A DNA stretch of 64,000 bases from Salinispira pacifica (GTDB lineage Bacteria; Spirochaetota; Spirochaetia; DSM-27196; Salinispiraceae). The stretch's first letter is position 1. Each line of letters starts with the position of its first letter. Under the pieces are notes generated by a model that saw only the letters and a list, made by a program, of their open reading frames with translations, was not told the DNA's origin and did no database searches. Positions 35,856 through 44,473 of the stretch are shown here, piece by piece. Location: the NCBI RefSeq assembly GCF_000507245.1, contig NC_023035.1:2461570-2525569 (forward strand). The letters run 5' to 3'. The translations under genes were made by a program, and so were the position numbers.

Positions 35856-35900
35856 ATATTTTCCAATTTGATATTTCCGATTGATATTTCCAATTGATAC
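35855..35900. repeat. Short 13-bp tandem repeat downstream of the acyl-CoA synthetase
   Basis: TTGATATTTCCGA (35868-35880) is followed by TTGATATTTCCAA (35881-35893) and a partial TTGATAC; an imperfect copy precedes them. About three and a half units in AT-rich intergenic DNA. Confidence 0.65.
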
Positions 35901-35927
35901 TACCAGAACAAGACCGCAGCCCCCCCA

Positions 35928-35947
35928 GCTTCCCTTCCCCGGGAAGC
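35928..35947. terminator. GC-rich hairpin between convergent genes
   Basis: GCTTCCC and GGGAAGC form a perfect 7-bp stem with a 6-nt loop in the interval between the acyl-CoA synthetase and the convergent hypothetical gene. No T-run follows. Confidence 0.4.
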
Positions 35948-36042
35948 CGGGGGCCGGTGCGCCGGGATCCGGGACTTAGCGGCGGTATCGGCGGAGTTCC
36001 ACTGCCCTTCGGGGATGCCGTTCCATCAATTCAGGGGAATTG

Positions 36043-36411
36043 TCACTTCATGGAATGAAGCGCCTGCAGCACTTGCGGCCCCATTTCATCCCGCTGGAAC
36101 ACCAGAATCAGGTCAAGAGCTGTGTCCTGGCCGTTGGTGGAATACAGGGCGGTAAGCTCGTGCTGGCTGCCGGTCCAGTCGACATGGGTGATGTTGAACA
36201 ACCGTACCGGACGATCCTTGCGAACCCCGTCGATTTGCTGTTCAAGAAGAGGGAACACAATCTCCCGGTTTTTCAATGCCATCACATCATTGGAGAAAAG
36301 AATGGGGATGTTGTAGCCCAACGGCGAACCCATTTCGGTAAATTCACCCCCGGCTTCAAAGACTTGAGCCCATTCCCAATTTGTTTTCGGCTGATCACCC
36401 GGTGTCACCAT
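36043..36411 (-). CDS. Hypothetical protein of 122 residues
   Basis: I do not recognise this soluble protein. It begins PGDQPKTNWEWAQVFEAGG and has a central PILFSNDVMALKNREIVFP and a later LFNITHVDWTGSQHELTALY stretch, ending in a short helix. The presence of GGGAGG 9 nt before the ATG and a well-formed amino-acid composition support it as real. It stands alone between a convergent acyl-CoA synthetase gene and a region with an inverted repeat. Confidence 0.55.
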   Translation of the reverse strand: MVTPGDQPKTNWEWAQVFEAGGEFTEMGSPLGYNIPILFSNDVMALKNREIVFPLLEQQIDGVRKDRPVRLFNITHVDWTGSQHELTALYSTNGQDTALDLILVFQRDEMGPQVLQALHSMK

Positions 36412-36445
36412 TGCAGCTTGCCTCCCTGACTCTGGAGATTCGTAA

Positions 36446-36584
36446 GTGCACCAAAGCTTGTGAAACGGATTTTTTGGAACAATACAACCCCGGATGTGGG
36501 GGCGGATGTTGGAAGCCCCCCATTGGTGGTGCTGTCCTATTACACGCTATGCGAAGCAGCGCTTTTTCACAAGCTTCCGTGCAC
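36446..36584. repeat. 139-bp element bounded by 20-bp inverted repeats (MITE-like)
   Basis: The segment begins with a 20-bp end at 36446-36465 and finishes with its inverted copy at 36565-36584, matching at 18 of 20 positions (core TTTCACAAGCTT). No protein fits inside. No clear target duplication flanks it. It could be a non-autonomous transposable element or a large regulatory stem. The remainder of the gene-free stretch 36412-36740 holds only the ribosome-binding site AGGAGAAG of lemA and AT-rich DNA; I could not assign a lemA promoter. Confidence 0.5.
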
Positions 36585-36740
36585 TGTGTATAATATACGG
36601 CCTAATCATCCATATGACATGGGAATTCGGAATTTTCATTGAATCAGCACACAATCTTGAATAAATTCGCCACCTGTCTGTATTGTATATACTGACATTC
36701 AGTATCAATCATTGATATTCCCTAGGAGAAGTACGAAAAG

Positions 36741-37337
36741 ATGAAACGAAAAATTATGCGTGCGACCATATTTGCGGTGGCGGCCGCGGCCATTCTCACC
36801 CTCAGCAGCTGCGGATACAACCGCCTGCAGGCCCTGGAAGAACAGGTATTCAGGAGTTTCGGTGATCTGGAAGCCCAGCTGCAGCGGCGCTACGACCTCA
36901 TTCCCAATCTGGTGGAAACGGTGAAAGGCTATGCCGACCGGGAGCAGGAAACCCTGGTTGCGGTAACCGAGGCGCGGTCCAGAGTTGGATCCATCCAGGC
37001 CGGACCGGATATTGTAGATGATCCGGAAAAGCTCGCCCAATTCCAGGAAGCCCAGGGCGAACTCAGCTCCGCACTTTCACGGCTCCTGGTGGTCACAGAG
37101 AACTATCCTGAACTGAAAGCCGACCAGGGCTTTCTGGATCTGCAGAACCAGCTTGAGGGTACGGAGAACCGGATTGCGGTTGCCCGTCAGCGGTACAACG
37201 AAGCAGTGCAGAGCTTTAACACATCCATCAGGCGCTTTCCCGAGTCCCTGACGAATAACCTGATGCTCAATCTGGAGCGGAAAGAATACTTTCAGGCATC
37301 CAGCGGCGCAGATGAAGCTCCCAGCGTGGATTTTTAG
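36741..37337 (+). CDS. lemA: LemA family lipoprotein
   Basis: A 198-aa protein with an N-terminal signal and lipobox SSC (about residue 24), followed by the LemA helical bundle: [21 protein letters not shown], then [18 protein letters not shown] and [15 protein letters not shown]. LemA proteins are envelope proteins of unclear function, commonly encoded with TPM-domain proteins, exactly as here. AGGAGAAG precedes the ATG. First gene of a four-gene operon. Confidence 0.9.
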   Translation: MKRKIMRATIFAVAAAAILTLSSCGYNRLQALEEQVFRSFGDLEAQLQRRYDLIPNLVETVKGYADREQETLVAVTEARSRVGSIQAGPDIVDDPEKLAQFQEAQGELSSALSRLLVVTENYPELKADQGFLDLQNQLEGTENRIAVARQRYNEAVQSFNTSIRRFPESLTNNLMLNLERKEYFQASSGADEAPSVDF

Positions 37338-37373
37338 GAATTTTCGAACAGCCAATCCCCTGAGGAGGATTAG

Positions 37374-38177
37374 ATGGACACTCCAAATATCAACAAAACC
37401 CGACGAAAGGGAGCGGCTCTCCTGCTGTTTCTCTTGATTCCGGCTATTATTGCAGCCCAGAATTATCCCAGGCTTAGCGGAAGAGTTGTGGATCAGGCCG
37501 GGATGATCAGCCGCAGCAGTGAAAACCGGATTGAAGAGCAATTAATGGATCTTGAGCGCAGCGATTCCACCCAGATTGTGGTGGTAACGGTGAATTCACT
37601 GGACGGCATGGATATCGAAAGCTACAGCATCGGACTTGCCGAGGAATGGGAGATCGGAACCGGGGAACAGGACAACGGGGCCATCCTTCTGGTTTCCAAA
37701 GCCGAGAGGGAAATCCGGATTGAGGTTGGCTACGGTCTGGAAGGCAGCCTCACCGACCTGATCTCCGGCAGAATCATCCGGAATATCATCACTCCCGCAT
37801 TCAAGAACGGAAATTACGATGAAGGAATCGAGCTGGCGGTGGGCGCCATGGTTTCCACGGTGAAAGGCGAGTACACCGGAAGCGGCAAGCTCCCGGGTGA
37901 GGATCAGGCTGCGGCCTCAGGGGACAGCACCCTCTCATTCCTGTTTCCCCTCATTATGTTCATGTTCTTTTCCGGCTTTTTCAATATCTTCCGGGGGGGA
38001 CACCGCCGGCGAAGCGGAAATTTCTGGCTGTGGGCCCTGCTGGGTATGAGTGCCGGCCGGCATCACCGCGGATACCACGGCGGTTTCGGCGGAGGATCAT
38101 TCGGCGGCGGCAGTCCCGGAGGATTTTCCGGCGGCGGCGGCGGATTCGGCGGCGGCGGTGCCTCAGGCGGCTGGTAG
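37374..38177 (+). CDS. TPM-domain membrane protein (YgcG-like)
   Basis: A 267-aa protein. A signal segment (residues about 12-25) is followed by a TPM/TLP18.3-type domain: VVDQAGMISRSSENRIEEQL, then TQIVVVTVNSLDG and EIRIEVGYGLEGSLTDLISG. A second hydrophobic segment lies near residue 185-205, and the C-terminus is almost pure Gly/Ser/Phe (GGGSFGGG repeats). TPM proteins are linked to envelope or protein quality control; the exact role is unknown. GAGGAGG supports the start. It sits 36 bp after lemA. Confidence 0.88.
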   Translation: MDTPNINKTRRKGAALLLFLLIPAIIAAQNYPRLSGRVVDQAGMISRSSENRIEEQLMDLERSDSTQIVVVTVNSLDGMDIESYSIGLAEEWEIGTGEQDNGAILLVSKAEREIRIEVGYGLEGSLTDLISGRIIRNIITPAFKNGNYDEGIELAVGAMVSTVKGEYTGSGKLPGEDQAAASGDSTLSFLFPLIMFMFFSGFFNIFRGGHRRRSGNFWLWALLGMSAGRHHRGYHGGFGGGSFGGGSPGGFSGGGGGFGGGGASGGW

Positions 38178-38264
38178 GCCGCTCCTTTTCGGTACAGTGA
38201 AACGAATTATGTTCCGTTTCCGCCGGATTTCCAAGCCTGTCAATTTTACAAGGAGACCAAATAT

Positions 38265-38924
38265 ATGTCCCAACGCAAAGCATTAATATCAGAAAGTGAT
38301 CAGACCCGCATCAAAGCGGCAGTTGCACGGGCGGAAGGCAAAACCGCCGGTGAGGTGATGCCGGTAATCGCGCGGCGCAGTTCGGTGTATCCAGCTCCCG
38401 AATGGAGGGGAGCTGCGGTGGGCGCAGTCCTTGGGGCAGTGCTCATGGCCCTCCTCTGGGCACCCTCCCGTGCATGGGCCGACGGCGGGGTTGTGGAATA
38501 TCTTCTGCCGGTTGCGGTCAGTCTGATATCGGGGATATCAGCATACTTTCTGGTGAATATTATCCCTCCCCTGGAACGGCTTCTCACCACCAGACTGGAA
38601 ATAAACAGCGCCATCACCGATGCGGTGTTCCGGGAGTTTATGGTAAACAATCTCAGCGAAACCCGGGATAGAAGCGGTGTTCTCATTTATGTATCCCTGT
38701 TTGAGCGGAGAGTGCAAATACTGGCAGACAGCGGGATCAATCAGAAGGTTGAGCCGTCGGCATGGAAGGAATTTGCCGATGCCATTGCCGCCGGAATCCG
38801 GGAAGGAAAAATGAGTGACGCTCTTTGCGCAGCAATCGACGATATGGGAGATCTTCTTGCCGATTATTTTCCGGTGAAAGATGATGATACCAACGAACTG
38901 GGTGACCTGGTAATCAGGGATTGA
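38265..38924 (+). CDS. Second TPM-domain membrane protein
   Basis: A 219-aa protein with an N-terminal SESDQTRIKAAVARAEGKT helix, two hydrophobic segments at about 46-66 and 75-97, and a TPM-like C-terminal domain with RSGVLIYVSLFERRVQILAD and GINQKVEPSAWKEFADAI. It is probably a partner of the upstream TPM and LemA proteins, a common trio. AAGGAG lies upstream of the ATG. The next gene may start on its stop codon (TGATGG). Confidence 0.85.
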   Translation: MSQRKALISESDQTRIKAAVARAEGKTAGEVMPVIARRSSVYPAPEWRGAAVGAVLGAVLMALLWAPSRAWADGGVVEYLLPVAVSLISGISAYFLVNIIPPLERLLTTRLEINSAITDAVFREFMVNNLSETRDRSGVLIYVSLFERRVQILADSGINQKVEPSAWKEFADAIAAGIREGKMSDALCAAIDDMGDLLADYFPVKDDDTNELGDLVIRD

Positions 38925-38938
38925 TGGAGAAGAATACC

Positions 38939-39928
38939 ATGCTGTCCGCCCGCATCCTGGAAGCAGGATCATTGATGCACCGCCCCTATGTTCGCAGGCT
39001 GATACAGCTCTGCCGGGGGATGATCCTGCTGCTGATACTTTGGACAGCCGGGGCTCCTGTTTTCAGCCAGGATTCATCCCCCCCGACTACGGCTGAAAAC
39101 ACTCCCCCACCCGTCCATGGAGATACCGATGTGCAGAACTCCATCCCAATACCTGCCCCATCACCTGTCACAATAATGGAAGAACAGCTTCTGGCCGCAG
39201 GGTATGCCGTGTTCCGTGACGAGAGCATTCCCCGGGCGGTCACCGCCCTCAACCGCAGCCGGGAGGCTTTGGATGAGCTGGCAGGAAGAGTGACGAAAGA
39301 CCATCCGGTGGTCAGCTACTATGAAAGCCGCATCATGCTGAACCGGGGCTTTGTCCTGATGAGCAGCGGAGACAACAGGGAAGCCCAGTCATTTCTGGAA
39401 ACAAGCATCCGGCTGAGTGAAGATGCTCTGGAACAGATCGAAGAGGATCTGCGATCCATGAGCCTGGAAAACTGGGAGCATGAGCTGAGCATTCCCGCTC
39501 TTCCCGCGGGGAGGGAGATTCACTCAGACCTCTGGAGGGTGCTCAGCGACAGCTATATGTACCTGTTCAACTTCAAAGGTACGCTGTACCAGATGAGTAA
39601 CGGAGCAAAACTGAGGGATTATCCCCGGAAGGCGCTGGAGCTGAACCCCGGCAATCTCCGTGCGCTTCTTTCCCGGGGACTGTTTTTTATTAATGCCCCG
39701 GCCATCGGCGGGGGGAATAACGGAAGAGGCATTGATCTGCTTAAGCAGCTTGCATCATCCGGGAACGAACTGCTTGCGTTTCAGGCCTATGCGTGGATCG
39801 GTTCGGCTCAGCTTGAAAACGGAAATGGACAGGAAGCGGAAGAGGCATTCCATGCCGCCCAGCGCATCTTTCCTGGCACCGCCTGGGTAGCCGGCCTTCG
39901 ACGAGGTGAACGCTCCCAGGGCAGGTAA
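38939..39928 (+). CDS. Secreted TPR-like protein of the LemA/TPM operon
   Basis: A 329-aa protein with a cleavable signal (hydrophobic run LILLWT-like region ending AGAPVFSQD), a Pro/Thr-rich linker, then helical repeats: AVTALNRSREALDELAG, NRGFVLMSSGDNREAQSFLE, ALELNPGNLRALLSRGLFF, and a C-terminal AWIGSAQLENGNGQEAEEAF. This is a divergent tetratricopeptide pattern for protein-protein contact, outside the cytoplasm. ATGs at 38924 and 38939 are both possible; GGAGAAG favours the second. Confidence 0.7.
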   Translation: MLSARILEAGSLMHRPYVRRLIQLCRGMILLLILWTAGAPVFSQDSSPPTTAENTPPPVHGDTDVQNSIPIPAPSPVTIMEEQLLAAGYAVFRDESIPRAVTALNRSREALDELAGRVTKDHPVVSYYESRIMLNRGFVLMSSGDNREAQSFLETSIRLSEDALEQIEEDLRSMSLENWEHELSIPALPAGREIHSDLWRVLSDSYMYLFNFKGTLYQMSNGAKLRDYPRKALELNPGNLRALLSRGLFFINAPAIGGGNNGRGIDLLKQLASSGNELLAFQAYAWIGSAQLENGNGQEAEEAFHAAQRIFPGTAWVAGLRRGERSQGR

Positions 39929-40026
39929 ATGTCTGAAAAAGAACATCCGGTCACACAATAGCGGCAGCAGAATTCCCTGAGAAGAATATGCGGAACAGAT
40001 GGATCCATCGATAAAGCGGGACTGGA

Positions 40027-40626
40027 TCAGTTGTCGGATTTTTTTGATTCAGGGGGAAGCTGGCCGCTGCTGCGCATCTCCTTCACCACATCAAACATGT
40101 TGGGAACGGGGTTGGAAAAACTTTCTTCCTTCCGCCGGGGCTGACTGGGCGTACGTATACGGTGAATAATCATTTCATCATCTTCGGAAATGCGCACATC
40201 ACGGTATCTCCTGCTGGCGGGACCTTCCGCAGCCTGAAGCCCCCGAATGCTCAGCAGCGTATCGAACACTTCTTCCAGATCCCGGGCGGCTTCACACACC
40301 GTATAACGGTAGTAGGCATCACCGCTGAGCAGCTTCTCTTTCATATCCCGGTTCCGGATATCCTCACCGTCGGCCTCCAGCCGAAGTTCATTGCGGAGAC
40401 CTCCGTACCAGGCCTGTCCCATCTTCAGGAGCCGGGGGCTTCTGGAATTCTCAAGCCAGTAGATTTCCCAAATCCCGGGAAGAGAGGGCACGGTCGCATT
40501 GATGCGGTGTCTGTCCACCGGAAGAAGGGGAGTCCAGTCGATGCGGTAATACGCTATGTCCCGGTATATCTGCTTTCCCACAACGGGGTGTTTACCCCCG
40601 GGGCTGATTTCCCTGCTGTACGGCAT
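40027..40626 (-). CDS. Hypothetical protein downstream of the MinD-like ATPase
   Basis: A 199-aa soluble protein that I cannot place in a family. It opens with MPYSREISPGGKHPVVGKQI, has WTPLLPVDRHRINATVP and a GIWEIYWLENSRSPRLL strand region, and ends in a charged, likely disordered tail rich in Ser, Lys and Pro. It begins 7 bp after the MinD-like gene on the same strand, so it is probably co-expressed. The GIWEIYW..RLLKMGQAWYGGLRNELR segment is reminiscent of small domains seen with ParA-like proteins, which is weak evidence. Confidence 0.6.
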   Translation of the reverse strand: MPYSREISPGGKHPVVGKQIYRDIAYYRIDWTPLLPVDRHRINATVPSLPGIWEIYWLENSRSPRLLKMGQAWYGGLRNELRLEADGEDIRNRDMKEKLLSGDAYYRYTVCEAARDLEEVFDTLLSIRGLQAAEGPASRRYRDVRISEDDEMIIHRIRTPSQPRRKEESFSNPVPNMFDVVKEMRSSGQLPPESKKSDN

Positions 40627-40633
40627 GGTCTGC

Positions 40634-41773
40634 TCATCGATCCCGCATGGTAAGCATGCGGACGGTGTTTTTCAGCTCATGTATCTGCTTCTTCTGCTGA
40701 CTGAGAATCTGTATGAATTCTTCGGCATCGGTCTGGTCCTGACGCTCATGCCGGGTAAGCTGTTCATGAAGTTCAGCCAGGTCCTCTGCAGATTCAATTT
40801 TCATCAGCTCAAAGGAGTCTGAATACATTTCCGTTGCCAGCGCCAGGGTGGGAAACTCCGGAGACTGGACGATCTTCTGTGCAATGCGGTCAATTTCCAC
40901 GGCGAACAGACTGTCAGGAAGGGAATGGGTTAATGGAGCGCTGCTTCTGTGGGATGCCGCCAGCCCCTCATCGTGTATCAGCATTCCCAGGGTTGAGAGT
41001 TTTACATCCAGGTTGTTGGAAGTGAGATCCCGCAGGCTTTCGGCGATGTTCAAATCATCACCGTCTCTGACCAGATTTAATACTATAGAGGGCTGAAGCA
41101 GATTCACATAGCGCCGGGCTTTGGCGGTGAAAGCAGGATCAAGTTCCTGCATGCCCCCAAGCACATTCGCCACTGTTACAGGGTTTCCCGGCCTGCGCTC
41201 CTTGATGGACTTCCGCAAATACCGCTCCACTTCGCTCTGGCCGGCAAATGCCCGCATAAGAAATCGGAATACCGTATTCTTCAGAAAACTGTAGCTGTTC
41301 AGCACCGCCCCCACATGGGGAGAAGTGATCACAATCCCTGAGTTTGATAAGAGAAAAAAATCAACCACATTGTTGGAAGCACCGGATCCAAGATCCAGCA
41401 GAATATAATCAGCCTCAAGTTTTTCAATGTGCCGGATAAGACTCTGCTTCTGGCTGAATACGATATTGGGTGTACCGGCAACCAGAACATCACCGGGAAT
41501 AAAACGGAGATTGGGGTACGGTGTGGGAGCGATGAGATTGGTGAACCCCACACTTTTATCCGAAAGAAAATTCCCCACCCCCGAATGGCGGTTCTTCAAT
41601 CCCAGGGTGGAATGAAGGTTGGAGCCGCCCAGGTCCAGGTCGATAAGAATGGTGTCGTATCCTAATTGACCGAGACGCACACCCAGATTGGCGCACACTT
41701 CAGTCTTTCCCACACCGCCCTTACCGCCGGCTATCGGGATAATTTTCGCTGCTCTTCGTTGTGTTATGACCAT
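40634..41773 (-). CDS. MinD/ParA-family ATPase
   Basis: A 379-aa P-loop ATPase. The deviant Walker A motif GGKGGVGKTEV contains the signature lysine (Lys18) of the MinD/ParA class, and switch regions LIDLDLGGSNLHST and YILLDLGSGASNNVVDF follow. The C-terminal 100 residues form a helix-rich tail, including LAELHEQLTRHERQD and QKKQIHELKNTVRML, likely a coiled coil. Such ATPases position structures at the membrane or on filaments: septum, flagella or chemoreceptor arrays. It is divergent from the LysM-like membrane protein that begins the CfpA cluster, so a role in placing that structure is an attractive guess. It lacks flagellar neighbours, so FlhG is not assigned. Confidence 0.82.
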   Translation of the reverse strand: MVITQRRAAKIIPIAGGKGGVGKTEVCANLGVRLGQLGYDTILIDLDLGGSNLHSTLGLKNRHSGVGNFLSDKSVGFTNLIAPTPYPNLRFIPGDVLVAGTPNIVFSQKQSLIRHIEKLEADYILLDLGSGASNNVVDFFLLSNSGIVITSPHVGAVLNSYSFLKNTVFRFLMRAFAGQSEVERYLRKSIKERRPGNPVTVANVLGGMQELDPAFTAKARRYVNLLQPSIVLNLVRDGDDLNIAESLRDLTSNNLDVKLSTLGMLIHDEGLAASHRSSAPLTHSLPDSLFAVEIDRIAQKIVQSPEFPTLALATEMYSDSFELMKIESAEDLAELHEQLTRHERQDQTDAEEFIQILSQQKKQIHELKNTVRMLTMRDR

Positions 41774-41831
41774 ATTTCCCGCCTGTGAGTACCACAATAC
41801 TCGAATTTTGTAAAAAATGCCAGCTTTGTTG

Positions 41832-41860
41832 CTGACAGATTGTTAACTACGTCCTATAGT
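41832..41860 (+). promoter_or_regulatory. Promoter giving a leaderless transcript for the CfpA-cluster membrane protein
   Basis: CTGACA at 41832-41837, 17-nt spacer and TATAGT at 41855-41860, then 5 nt to the ATG at 41866. No Shine-Dalgarno sequence is present. Confidence 0.55.
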
Positions 41861-41865
41861 TATTA

Positions 41866-44373
41866 ATGGTGGAAAATCAAGAAGAACTCAACATCAGTGG
41901 AAACCGCGTATATCATATTGACAGGGAATGTTATGTGCTGTACCTGGGAAAGGCTGACAGAAAGTACCGGCCTTTTCTTCGCATCGGCACCAGCCCGTAT
42001 CTTCCTTCAGATATACGCCGACATATCAGCTCGGTACTTCTCACCGACAGACTCACCGGTGATTATTTTATCGAAGGGGACTGCCTTGAAAAACCGGTGA
42101 GTCACCACATGCATTATGTGGGCTCCCACGATCTCGTGGATGCGGTGAAGCATTTCATCCGGAATGAGAAGATAGCCGAACATCCTCTCAAACCCGGCGA
42201 CAAGGTGGAAACCGGCGAAGGCAGCCGGGTGGTTTTTTATGACAGCGGCAATGTCAGGATCATGCTGGACGGCCACCGTCTGTTTGATCTGCTGGAGCTG
42301 GAACGGAGCCACAACCATCAGGTTCATGTGATGAATCGGCTTCAGAAGTTCACCGCAGATCAGGGCTACAGTTCCAGGGATTTCACCGGACGGGGATTTA
42401 TCATTCTGAACGACGGAAGTCCCGCAGCGTTCCGGGACGGAATATTGGAGAGTCTCTACGTTCATCCGGACAGCACCTTCGCCCTGGCCGAAACTCTCAT
42501 TCCACCGAAACTTCTTCACTCGTTCGGGGGAAGCTGCGATCGAAACAGCCTTCTGGGTATCTGTAAGTGGCAGAAGCTGAATTCCCAACCCCTGTATTTC
42601 CGACATAAGCGGGAAAACGACGGTATGGAAGAGGACTTTATCACCTTCATGAAACAGGCCGGAGCAGAAGTTAAGCATGCGGCTGATAATGCCGGTCCTG
42701 AAGATGAAGTTCTTCAGCTTCTGCTGAAAACCGGTAACCGGGATATACGCTCTCTTTCACTTCCCGAGCAGCTGAAAGGCTCCCAGTTCCAGGTATCCGG
42801 CCAAAGCCTCCCACTCCCCGGAGAGGAGGCCTGGGCATTCGGAATTCCTGCACCGCTGCTCAAGGCGGTGCCCTATGAATTTACTGATCGGAACTCTTCT
42901 CAAACCGCCGGAGCTGATTCAGAAAACCTGACCCGATCCGCCGGGGAACTGGAAAAGATTATGGGAGCACCAGGCCGGGACGCACTTGCCCGGATTCTGG
43001 AGTCCGATCCTTCCAAGAGACGGAAAACCATGGAATCGGAACTCAGCCCACAGAAACTTGATGATCCGGCCCGGATCTCCCTGGCTTTCAGGCTCTGGAA
43101 TGAGCTTCAAAATAATGAAAGCCGGGATTCCCACGGCTCAGACCTGCAGTTCCTCCATGATCAACTGGTTACATTGCACTCATCGGTTCCTCTCCCGGTT
43201 CGGGGGCTCGTTTCGCCGACTGAATCAGGCTGGAAGATATTTTTTGTCCCGGCTAGCAACGGTAACCGCAGAACCCTGAAAAGCATTCCGGAAATTCGGG
43301 CCAAGGTGAAAGAACTTCGTGAAAGCCTGAGCGACCGTGGGGGATTCGACAAAGAACGGGTACGATTGAGCCAAACCCTTGCGGCTCTGCTAAAAACCCG
43401 TGAAGTGCAGCAGGTGGGCGCACCCAAACCCAATGAAAAACCTTCGGACCAGCCGTCGGAAAGCCCCCTCTCCGCCGAAGATGTACCGGAGAATGCAGCT
43501 GCCAAGGACACACGGGAAGCTGATGAGGGAAATGCCCTGACATCTGCCAGCCCCGAAACCAGCAAAACAGCCGACGAGCTCACCCGGGCCGCCGTCCAGG
43601 AAGGCCAGGCACCGGGTGTATCCGGCACCAATCCTCCGCCGGGTTTGTTCGGTAAGAGCGAAGCTGCGCCCTCTTCAGGCAGCAAGACGGAAAAACCGTC
43701 CGGAGGTCGGCGGATTCTGGGCTTTCTGGGAATTGCCGCAGCCCTGGCCGTTGTGGTGTGGCTTCTTTTCCTTCTCTTTCAAAATGGAGGCGGACCCACA
43801 ATAGCCGACAGCCCATCAGGAGATCAGACAGGAGATCAGAGCTCAACCCCGCAGACTGAGCAGACGGCAACACAACCCGATGCAGAACAAAGTGCCGGGG
43901 ATTCTGACGCCGCCCCGGAAGATCCAAGTGAAGGTACCCAGAGCAACGGTTCCACAGGCGATGCCTCGGCTGAAGGAACAGCGCAGGATAGCAGCGAAGC
44001 TGGAGAAAACGCCGACGGGAACGAAACTTCTACCGAGAGCAGTGATCAACCGGCGGATATCAATAACCGAACATCCCCCTGGACCATCGAAGAGGTGCTC
44101 CGGGTTACCAATCTCATAGCATACAGCAACGGGTTTGCTTTATTGGGAGAACCTGCAGAGCTTGGAAGAAACCCCGACTGGATATTTCCCGGCAATAATC
44201 TGGAGCTTCCCGACGGAACCCCCCACAACGTAGAAGACGGAGAGATGCTCTGGAGCATCGCAGATTCCTTTATTACCAGAATTTTCCGTGATTCTGGAAA
44301 AAGTCTTGCAGAATTCCGTGAATTCCTTGATGATGTAACCTATAATAGTACTGGAGATTTCAAAAACTTCTGA
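41866..44373 (+). CDS. Large single-span membrane protein with C-terminal LysM-like domain
   Basis: An 835-aa protein without a recognised N-terminal family. Residues 1 to about 600 are soluble and presumably cytoplasmic. One membrane helix (about 617-640, [20 protein letters not shown]) follows a Lys/Gly/Arg-rich patch, which fits an N-in orientation. Next is a roughly 95-residue acidic linker rich in Ser, Thr, Gln, Asp and Glu. The last 100 residues ([20 protein letters not shown] to [20 protein letters not shown]) look LysM-like, which would bind peptidoglycan in the periplasm. Its position directly before cfpA suggests a link between the cytoplasmic filament and the cell wall (inference). 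Confidence 0.7.
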   Translation: MVENQEELNISGNRVYHIDRECYVLYLGKADRKYRPFLRIGTSPYLPSDIRRHISSVLLTDRLTGDYFIEGDCLEKPVSHHMHYVGSHDLVDAVKHFIRNEKIAEHPLKPGDKVETGEGSRVVFYDSGNVRIMLDGHRLFDLLELERSHNHQVHVMNRLQKFTADQGYSSRDFTGRGFIILNDGSPAAFRDGILESLYVHPDSTFALAETLIPPKLLHSFGGSCDRNSLLGICKWQKLNSQPLYFRHKRENDGMEEDFITFMKQAGAEVKHAADNAGPEDEVLQLLLKTGNRDIRSLSLPEQLKGSQFQVSGQSLPLPGEEAWAFGIPAPLLKAVPYEFTDRNSSQTAGADSENLTRSAGELEKIMGAPGRDALARILESDPSKRRKTMESELSPQKLDDPARISLAFRLWNELQNNESRDSHGSDLQFLHDQLVTLHSSVPLPVRGLVSPTESGWKIFFVPASNGNRRTLKSIPEIRAKVKELRESLSDRGGFDKERVRLSQTLAALLKTREVQQVGAPKPNEKPSDQPSESPLSAEDVPENAAAKDTREADEGNALTSASPETSKTADELTRAAVQEGQAPGVSGTNPPPGLFGKSEAAPSSGSKTEKPSGGRRILGFLGIAAALAVVVWLLFLLFQNGGGPTIADSPSGDQTGDQSSTPQTEQTATQPDAEQSAGDSDAAPEDPSEGTQSNGSTGDASAEGTAQDSSEAGENADGNETSTESSDQPADINNRTSPWTIEEVLRVTNLIAYSNGFALLGEPAELGRNPDWIFPGNNLELPDGTPHNVEDGEMLWSIADSFITRIFRDSGKSLAEFREFLDDVTYNSTGDFKNF

Positions 44374-44473
44374 AGTCGGTCACATCGCGGTTACGGATAT
44401 TTCCCTGCCGCGGCGGATAAAACCAATAAGGGTGGTTCAAACACCCGAGATGACATCTGTAAAGGAGTATTTT

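Noticed and set aside
36657-36693. Promoter for lemA (TTGAAT and TATACT)
   Set aside because: The two boxes are 25 nt apart, too far for a sigma70 promoter, so no lemA promoter is called.
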